From Flavobacterium sp. Root935 (GTDB lineage: Bacteria; Bacteroidota; Bacteroidia; Flavobacteriales; Flavobacteriaceae): DNA of 64,000 nt. Numbering within the stretch: position 1 is the first letter of the stretch; each line of letters begins with the position of its first letter. The position numbers and the translations under genes were made by a program. Below the pieces are notes generated by a model. The model saw only the letters and a program-made list of their open reading frames with translations, was not told where the DNA came from and did not search any database. Shown piece by piece: positions 58,801-64,000 of the stretch. Location of the stretch: positions 362,137-426,136 of the forward strand of contig NZ_LMJL01000012.1 of the NCBI RefSeq assembly GCF_001429295.1, in the 5' to 3' direction.

Positions 58801-61800
58801 TTAGAATTTAAGATTAACATTAAGACTGAAATTTCTGGTTGTTGGCAAAGATAAACTCTCCAAACCTTGAGCATTTCCAGTATTGAAAGCTGTTTCTGGA
58901 TCAATATTTGGTGCATCTTTATAGATAAAGAACAGGTTACGGCCAACTGCAGTAATACTTGCTCCTTCTAACCCCAGTCTTTTGGCAAATGCCTTATTTA
59001 AATTGTAAGACAATTTTATTTCTCTCATTTTTACAAAAGTTGAGCTGTAGATATAAGCCTCGCTAATGTTGTATGAAGCTTTGTAATATTCTTGAGCACT
59101 AATAACTTGAGTATTTGGAGTTCCATTATCGTATACTCCGTTAAAAATCATTCCATCATCATATACAGTCGTTCCAGCTGGAGGAGTTCCAGTTACTAAG
59201 GTTTTCGTAGTACCATTCAAGTAGTAGCTTAAACCTCCATTTGCAGCATCACGACCTGGAAGAGTTTGCGCCAATACTCCTGTATAAGTACCTGTTCTGT
59301 TAGTACCTGAGAAAATTTCTCCACCTACACTTGCATCAACAAGGAATGATAATTCAAGGTTTTTATAAGTCAATGTATTCGTAACACCTGCTAAATAGTC
59401 TGGCGTATAATGTCCTAAAACTTTCTTAGTCGGATCAGCTTTTGGCAATCCATTTGCTCCTACTACGATATTTCCGCTAGCGTCACGCAGGTAAGCAGTT
59501 CCATAAAGTGCTCCGTATGCTTGTCCTACAGATGCTAATACATCAACACCTCCTGAAGTACCTATTGTATAGTTTTGAATCTGTTTTGCATAATCCAAAA
59601 TCTCCACTTTACTTCTGTTTCTAGAATAATTGGCACCAATATTCCATTTGAAATTTTCCGTCTGAATCGGGCTTCCATCCAATTGAACTTCTATACCATT
59701 ATTGTTTATTTTACCAGCATTAATTAACTGAGAGTTGTAGCCACTAGATGCAGTTGTTTTAATTTCCAAAATCTGGTCGAAACTATTCGTGTTGTAATAA
59801 GCCACATCAAAATGCAGTCTATTTTTCCAGAAAGAAGCTTCTAAACCAACTTCAGTTGAACGCGTTGTTTCTGGTTTCAAATTCTCATTCAATTTCTTTT
59901 GTGAAGAAGTTTGAATCGGGTTTCCATCAAATGCAGTTTGGAAATTATAAACAGTCGATAATTGGTAAGGATCTGCATCATTACCTACTTCAGACCATCC
60001 ACCGCGTAATTTTAAGAAATCAAGCGTACTACTTTTCAGTTTCAAAGCTTCAGATAAAATCAAACTTCCATTAACAGAAGGATAGAAATAAGAACGGTTA
60101 CTGCTTGGTAATGTAGATGACCAGTCATTACGAGCTGTAAGGTTTAAATAAGCATAGTTTTTATAGCCTAATTGAGCAGATGCATAAGCGCTGTAAACTC
60201 TCAATCTTGACAAATAATTTGAAGAAGTTAAAGGGTCCCTAGAATTTGTTAATGTATACAAATCTGGTACTGCCAAACGAGGCGCTTTTTGATAGTTATT
60301 TGCATCACTGTGATTACGAATATTGAATCCAGCAAGAGCATCTAAACTAAAATCATCATTTAGTTTTTTAGTATAAGTAAAAATACCTTCTGTATTTTGC
60401 TCATTTACAGTGTAAGCATCTTCTGCATACGATCCGAAAGGAGTTCCATTTGTACCATATTTAATGGTGTATTTTCTACGGTCGTTATAATAATCAACTC
60501 CTGTACGGAATTTAAAATTAAGTCCTTCAGCCAATTTTGCATCCAAATGAACGTCACCAATTATACGGTTACGCTGCTGACTTGTTGTATTATAGTAAGC
60601 ATTCCAATACGGATTACTGTAGTAGCTATTGTTCCAGTTAACATCTCTATTACTTTCTAACTGATTGATATCAACCTGACGACCAAACCAAAGAAACTGA
60701 AGCATTACACCAGCAGCACGGTTTCCAGATGGACCACCTGGCAGCGCTGGAGCATTAGTTGTAATATAATTACCAGTTACTCCTACTCTTATTCCTTTAG
60801 ATATTTGATAATTTGTGTTGATTGTAAAGTTTGTTTTGTTTACTTCACTATTAGGTACCGTCCCTAATTGTTTTTGGTTGTTTACTCCTAAACGGAAATC
60901 TGATTTTTCGTCAGATCTGGCAACAGAAATACTATTGTCGTAAGTAACACCTGTATTAAAGAAATCTTTTACATTATTAGGATGCGCAACAAAAGGCACT
61001 GCCTCGCCATTTGAGAAAAATTGAGGAATAAGTCGTCCGTCCATTTTTGGTCCCCAGCTTTCGTCAACACCATCATTAATACCGCCTCCTTTACCATCTA
61101 CATAACTAAATCTTCCGTTTGATCCTTGTCCGAATGTATTTTGAAAACTTGGCAGTGTAGCTACTTGAGAAATCGTAATACCAGAATTTAAAGTAATTCC
61201 CAATCCTTTTTGACTTTTTCCAGATTTAGTAGTAATCAAAACCACACCATGCGCAGCACGAGATCCGTAAAGAGCCGCAGCATTTGGTCCTTTCAATACT
61301 GTTAATGTTTCAATATCATTTGGATTCAAATCGGCAATTGCATTTTTAAAGTCACGAGTAGCTCCACCCACACTTCCTAACTGCGAATTATCAACAGGAA
61401 CTCCATCTACCACAAATAATGGCTGGTTATTTCCTGCAATAGAAGTTTCTCCACGAATAATAATACGAGAAGATCCCATATCTCCTTGAGAATTTGTAAT
61501 ACGAACACCAGCTAATTTTCCGCTAAGACTGTTTAAAAAGTTCGTTTCTTTTGTCTCTGCAATATCTTTATTCTTAAGTGCTTGAGTTGTATATCCTAAA
61601 GATTTCTTTTCTTTTGAAATACCAAGTGCAGTCACTACAACTTCTGATAACTGGTTTTGTTCTTCAGTAAGCTCAATAACCACAGCATTTTTATCGACTA
61701 CAACCTCTGCTTTTTTGTAACCTAAATAACTTACTATTAAAGTATAAGGAAATTTTTGTCCAGTTTGAAAATAAAACTTTCCATCAAAATCTGTTTGAAC

Positions 61801-61977
61801 CCCGTGTGTAGTTCCTTTTATATTAACCGAAGCACCAATAACAGGGTCTTTTGTAACCGCATCTATTACTGTTCCTTCTAGTTTAGACTGGATCAAGGGT
61901 TTTGTTTCTTGAGCTTTAACTCCTATGGAAATCAACAAAACACATAACCAGATATAGCTATTTAATTTTTTTTTCAT
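58801..61977 (-). CDS. SusC/RagA-family TonB-linked outer-membrane receptor
   Basis: 1058 residues, complete. A signal peptide (MKKKLNSYIWLCVLLISIGVKAQ), a CNA_B-type domain (VIDAVTKDPVIGASVNIKGTTHGVQTDFDGKFYF), the plug with EVVVTALGISKEKKSLGYTTQALK and the motif PLFVVDGVPVDNSQLGSVGG, and a 22-strand barrel ending TTRNFSLNVNLKF. Family knowledge: imports oligosaccharides with TonB energy; the partner SusD follows immediately. Given the neighbouring secreted alpha-1,3-glucanase-like protein, alpha-1,3-glucan or a similar polymer is a plausible substrate (inference). A complete promoter and a long leader lie upstream. Confidence 0.96.
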   Translation of the reverse strand: MKKKLNSYIWLCVLLISIGVKAQETKPLIQSKLEGTVIDAVTKDPVIGASVNIKGTTHGVQTDFDGKFYFQTGQKFPYTLIVSYLGYKKAEVVVDKNAVVIELTEEQNQLSEVVVTALGISKEKKSLGYTTQALKNKDIAETKETNFLNSLSGKLAGVRITNSQGDMGSSRIIIRGETSIAGNNQPLFVVDGVPVDNSQLGSVGGATRDFKNAIADLNPNDIETLTVLKGPNAAALYGSRAAHGVVLITTKSGKSQKGLGITLNSGITISQVATLPSFQNTFGQGSNGRFSYVDGKGGGINDGVDESWGPKMDGRLIPQFFSNGEAVPFVAHPNNVKDFFNTGVTYDNSISVARSDEKSDFRLGVNNQKQLGTVPNSEVNKTNFTINTNYQISKGIRVGVTGNYITTNAPALPGGPSGNRAAGVMLQFLWFGRQVDINQLESNRDVNWNNSYYSNPYWNAYYNTTSQQRNRIIGDVHLDAKLAEGLNFKFRTGVDYYNDRRKYTIKYGTNGTPFGSYAEDAYTVNEQNTEGIFTYTKKLNDDFSLDALAGFNIRNHSDANNYQKAPRLAVPDLYTLTNSRDPLTSSNYLSRLRVYSAYASAQLGYKNYAYLNLTARNDWSSTLPSSNRSYFYPSVNGSLILSEALKLKSSTLDFLKLRGGWSEVGNDADPYQLSTVYNFQTAFDGNPIQTSSQKKLNENLKPETTRSTEVGLEASFWKNRLHFDVAYYNTNSFDQILEIKTTASSGYNSQLINAGKINNNGIEVQLDGSPIQTENFKWNIGANYSRNRSKVEILDYAKQIQNYTIGTSGGVDVLASVGQAYGALYGTAYLRDASGNIVVGANGLPKADPTKKVLGHYTPDYLAGVTNTLTYKNLELSFLVDASVGGEIFSGTNRTGTYTGVLAQTLPGRDAANGGLSYYLNGTTKTLVTGTPPAGTTVYDDGMIFNGVYDNGTPNTQVISAQEYYKASYNISEAYIYSSTFVKMREIKLSYNLNKAFAKRLGLEGASITAVGRNLFFIYKDAPNIDPETAFNTGNAQGLESLSLPTTRNFSLNVNLKF

Positions 61978-62069
61978 TACTTAATTTTAGTTTTATAAAT
62001 AAGGCAGATCGAAACGGATATATCATTTTCAAGCTCCTTATAGATATGTACAATTTCTTTAAGCTTCGT

Positions 62070-62098
62070 CATTTCTGCTGCAACAGAAATGTTTTTTT
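62070..62098 (+). terminator. Plus-strand hairpin with T run inside the susC leader
   Basis: CATTTCTG / CAGAAATG, 8-bp perfect stem with a 6-base loop, then seven T on the plus strand. No plus-strand gene ends here; it is antisense to the 370-nt leader of the minus-strand susC mRNA, so it could end an antisense small RNA. Confidence 0.5.
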
Positions 62099-62351
62099 GT
62101 ATCTACAAACACATTCGTTTTTTCATTTTTACTTTTTTTTTGATTACTATTTTTGGCCTATACAATATTTCAACCCTTTCAGGTTCATTTTTTTAAAATT
62201 TTTATATGAATTAAAAAGAGAAGGTTTTAACCGTAGTAACTCACAAGCTATAGAATGATAAATGAGTCTTTTGTATTCAGAAATAAACATACAAATGGTC
62301 TTAATCTCAATGTTTTTAACTTATTTTTTAAACTCTACTAATTCGATAGAA

Positions 62352-62382
62352 CAAAAGTAAATTAAATATTTAAGTTCCCAAA
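62352..62382 (-). promoter_or_regulatory. Promoter of the second susC operon
   Basis: On the minus strand TTTG (62382-62379), exactly 19 bases, then TACTTTTG (62359-62352): a perfect Bacteroidota promoter. Start of transcription near 62345 gives a leader of about 370 nt before the susC start at 61977. The 699-bp gap 61978-62676 holds this promoter, the hairpin at 62070 and no gene I can support. Confidence 0.75.
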
Positions 62383-62676
62383 TTTTAATTTAATTTTCTG
62401 AAAAAAAAATGTTAACAAAAACGTTTTAGTAATTTTAAACTACTATAAACAAGACAGTTATTGAATAAGGAATTTTTACAGTTTATGTAAGATTTTTATT
62501 TAAAACAAAATAAAAAAATGAAAAATATTGACTGAGTGAATGACTTTATTTGCATTTTTTTTGCATCTAAAAGTCAAAATGCAGTCAAAAAAGATGTAAA
62601 AACGAGACGAGAAGATTTAAGAAACAATTAAAATTATTAAAACCATTTTTGCCTATTTTTGTAAAAATACTTTCAA

Positions 62677-63897
62677 ATGAAGCGTTCTGGCACAGCTGAT
62701 CTCCCACTACACTATGGACAAGTTCCATTATGGCTCTCCGAACGGATGTCTAAACTTGGTTTTGCAATTGTTGAAACGATTGCTTTAGAATTTTCAACTT
62801 CTGAAGTTATAAGCAAGCTTAGTAATCCTTTTTGGTTTCAAAGCTTTGGTGCCGTAATGGGAATGGACTGGCACTCTTCTGGAATTACAACTTCTGTACT
62901 TGGAGCACTAAAAAAATCTGTAAATCCACATTCTAAAGAATTAGGAATCTATATCTGTGGCGGCAAAGGCAAACATTCTATGTTAACACCGCAAGAACTT
63001 CTATTTGTTGGTGAAAAAACAGGACTTGATGGCAACAATTTAGCGAACTGCAGCAGACTTGCCGCAAAAGTTGACAATACCGCTATTCAGGATGGATTTC
63101 AATTGTATCAGCATAATTTTATTGTTGATAATAAAGGTCAATGGGCCGTAATACAACAAGGAATGAACCCTGATTCTAAAACTGCGAGAAGATACCATTG
63201 GCATTCGCCGGGTTTAAAATCTTTTATTGAAGAACCACATACTTTTATTTATGGTGAAAATCAAGGAACTATTTTGAATCTTACTGCGCAGGCGGCGGCA
63301 AAATCCAGAGAAGGAATTTTAGAGTTAGCGAAAGAATCTCCAACCAAAATAATGAAGGAAATGCAATATCTTTCTATGCCTGCACATCATGATGTGAGAA
63401 TGGAAGATGTTAACATGAAAAGACTCGGCGCTATGCTCTGGGCAACTCACGAAAATAAACCTGAAGATTTTGAAGAGCTATTGCTTTTAAAAGGAATGGG
63501 ACCGCGAGCCTTACAATCATTAGCACTTGTTAGTGAAGTCATTTATGGCACTCCTACCCGATTTGAAGATCCTGCGCGTTTTTCATTTGCTCACGGCGGA
63601 AAAGACGGACATCCTTTTCCTGTTCCTGTCAAAATCTACGATGAAACGATTGATACTCTGCAAAAAGCAATTCACCGTGCTAAAATTGGCAACTCAGACA
63701 AAATGGCTGCAATTCAAAAATTATCTGAAATATCTAGAAAAGCAGAAGAGAGTTTTACGCCAAATTCCAATTTTGATGCTTTAATTCAAAGAGAAAGAGA
63801 TGAATCTTATAAATATGGAGGAAGAACTATTTTTGGAGAAGCTAAACCTCCTAAAAAGAAACCTATAAATCCAAATAATCAATTAGAATTATTTTAA
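62677..63897 (+). CDS. DUF763-domain protein
   Basis: 406 residues, cytosolic. MKRSGTADLPLHYGQVPLWLSERM is the characteristic start, followed by FQSFGAVMGMDWHSSGITTSVLGALK, CGGKGKHSMLTPQE and RRYHWHSPGLKSFIEEPH. A helix-hairpin-helix-like segment (ELLLLKGMGPRALQSLALVSEVIYG) lies at about 265-290, and the end is a Lys/Pro-rich tail with LELF. Family knowledge: widespread DUF763 proteins, also in archaea and Thermus, of unknown function, sometimes suggested to act on nucleic acid because of this helix-hairpin-helix region. A TATTTTTG at 62654-62661 is a -7 candidate. Confidence 0.92.
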   Translation: MKRSGTADLPLHYGQVPLWLSERMSKLGFAIVETIALEFSTSEVISKLSNPFWFQSFGAVMGMDWHSSGITTSVLGALKKSVNPHSKELGIYICGGKGKHSMLTPQELLFVGEKTGLDGNNLANCSRLAAKVDNTAIQDGFQLYQHNFIVDNKGQWAVIQQGMNPDSKTARRYHWHSPGLKSFIEEPHTFIYGENQGTILNLTAQAAAKSREGILELAKESPTKIMKEMQYLSMPAHHDVRMEDVNMKRLGAMLWATHENKPEDFEELLLLKGMGPRALQSLALVSEVIYGTPTRFEDPARFSFAHGGKDGHPFPVPVKIYDETIDTLQKAIHRAKIGNSDKMAAIQKLSEISRKAEESFTPNSNFDALIQRERDESYKYGGRTIFGEAKPPKKKPINPNNQLELF

Positions 63898-63920
63898 AAT
63901 TAAAAATTTATCAAATAAAA

Positions 63921-63956
63921 AAAAAACTCCAAAATCAAATGACTTTGGAGTTTTTT
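63921..63956 (+). terminator. Intrinsic terminator after DUF763
   Basis: AAAAAACTCCAAA / TTTGGAGTTTTTT, 13-bp stem with a 10-base loop (ATCAAATGAC, same as at 57285-57318) and a T run. The remaining bases to 64000 hold no feature I can support. Confidence 0.9.
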
Positions 63957-64000
63957 ATTAATAGCTTGTTTAAAATATATTACATTAAGTCGTTAAACTC

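Noticed and set aside
62046..62258. A 70-codon plus-strand frame in the susC leader.
   Set aside because: Its product is Phe-rich with no family likeness, and it overlaps the plus-strand hairpin; it reads as chance frame in AT-rich DNA.

Overview
This window looks like the chromosome of a Flavobacterium-like member of the Bacteroidota. The DNA is AT-rich and good Shine-Dalgarno sites are rare. Several genes carry the Bacteroidota promoter pattern TTTG-N19-TANNTTTG. It contains SusC/SusD nutrient-uptake pairs, a type IX secretion (T9SS) C-terminal sorting domain and many SDR oxidoreductases. I saw no rRNA, tRNA, CRISPR array, phage or insertion sequence.

Layout. (1) 1-4299: the 5' part of a SusC receptor gene, running off the left edge, with a LacI regulator upstream and three CG-centred palindromes between them. 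(2) 4457-9664: a TetR regulator with an SDR, a secreted PL14-like lipoprotein, a cold-shock protein and an SDR/DUF2867 pair. (3) 9902-28756: a long run of redox and electrophile-detoxification genes. It includes a LysR gene divergent from a quinone reductase; a MarR-GNAT fusion next to an Mhq-like set (carboxylesterase, cupin, ring-cleaving dioxygenase); AraC, TetR and Crp/Fnr regulators each beside SDR genes; an LLM flavin oxidoreductase; and a DJ-1/PfpI protein. (4) 28880-43312: an MFS exporter, then what looks like a stress island: three very acidic small proteins, DUF2892-SRPBCC, an outer-membrane protein, a flavodoxin-like reductase, a Tat-exported SDR, DUF421, aldehyde dehydrogenase, a quinol-monooxygenase-like protein, a second DJ-1 protein with a Crp-type regulator, a metallo-hydrolase and aconitase AcnA. 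(5) 43425-53017: a divergent two-component system (TPR histidine kinase; REC-GAF-AAA-Fis sigma-54 activator) surrounded by four alpha/beta hydrolases, a cysteine hydrolase and a small protein of unknown family. (6) 53328-61977: a polysaccharide-utilisation locus with SusC, SusD, a lipoprotein and a secreted multidomain beta-helix protein, probably a GH87-type alpha-1,3-glucanase. (7) 62677-63897: DUF763.

The strongest new signals are regulatory and can be read directly. Two copies of TTAATCTAGRTTAA lie exactly 23 bp upstream of two -7 boxes beside the MarR-GNAT gene. A TetR operator occurs twice at the same offset to the -7 position. A consensus FNR box (TTGAT-N4-ATCAA) lies between a Crp/Fnr gene and an SDR. 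A split inverted repeat, TATATTTCGC-N17/19-GNNAAATWTR, occurs three times around the sigma-54 two-component system, once at enhancer distance from a sigma-54-like promoter. A protein family I do not recognise occurs twice (10929-11486 and 50135-50665), each time beside a small-molecule enzyme. Functions below come from motif reading, not database searches.
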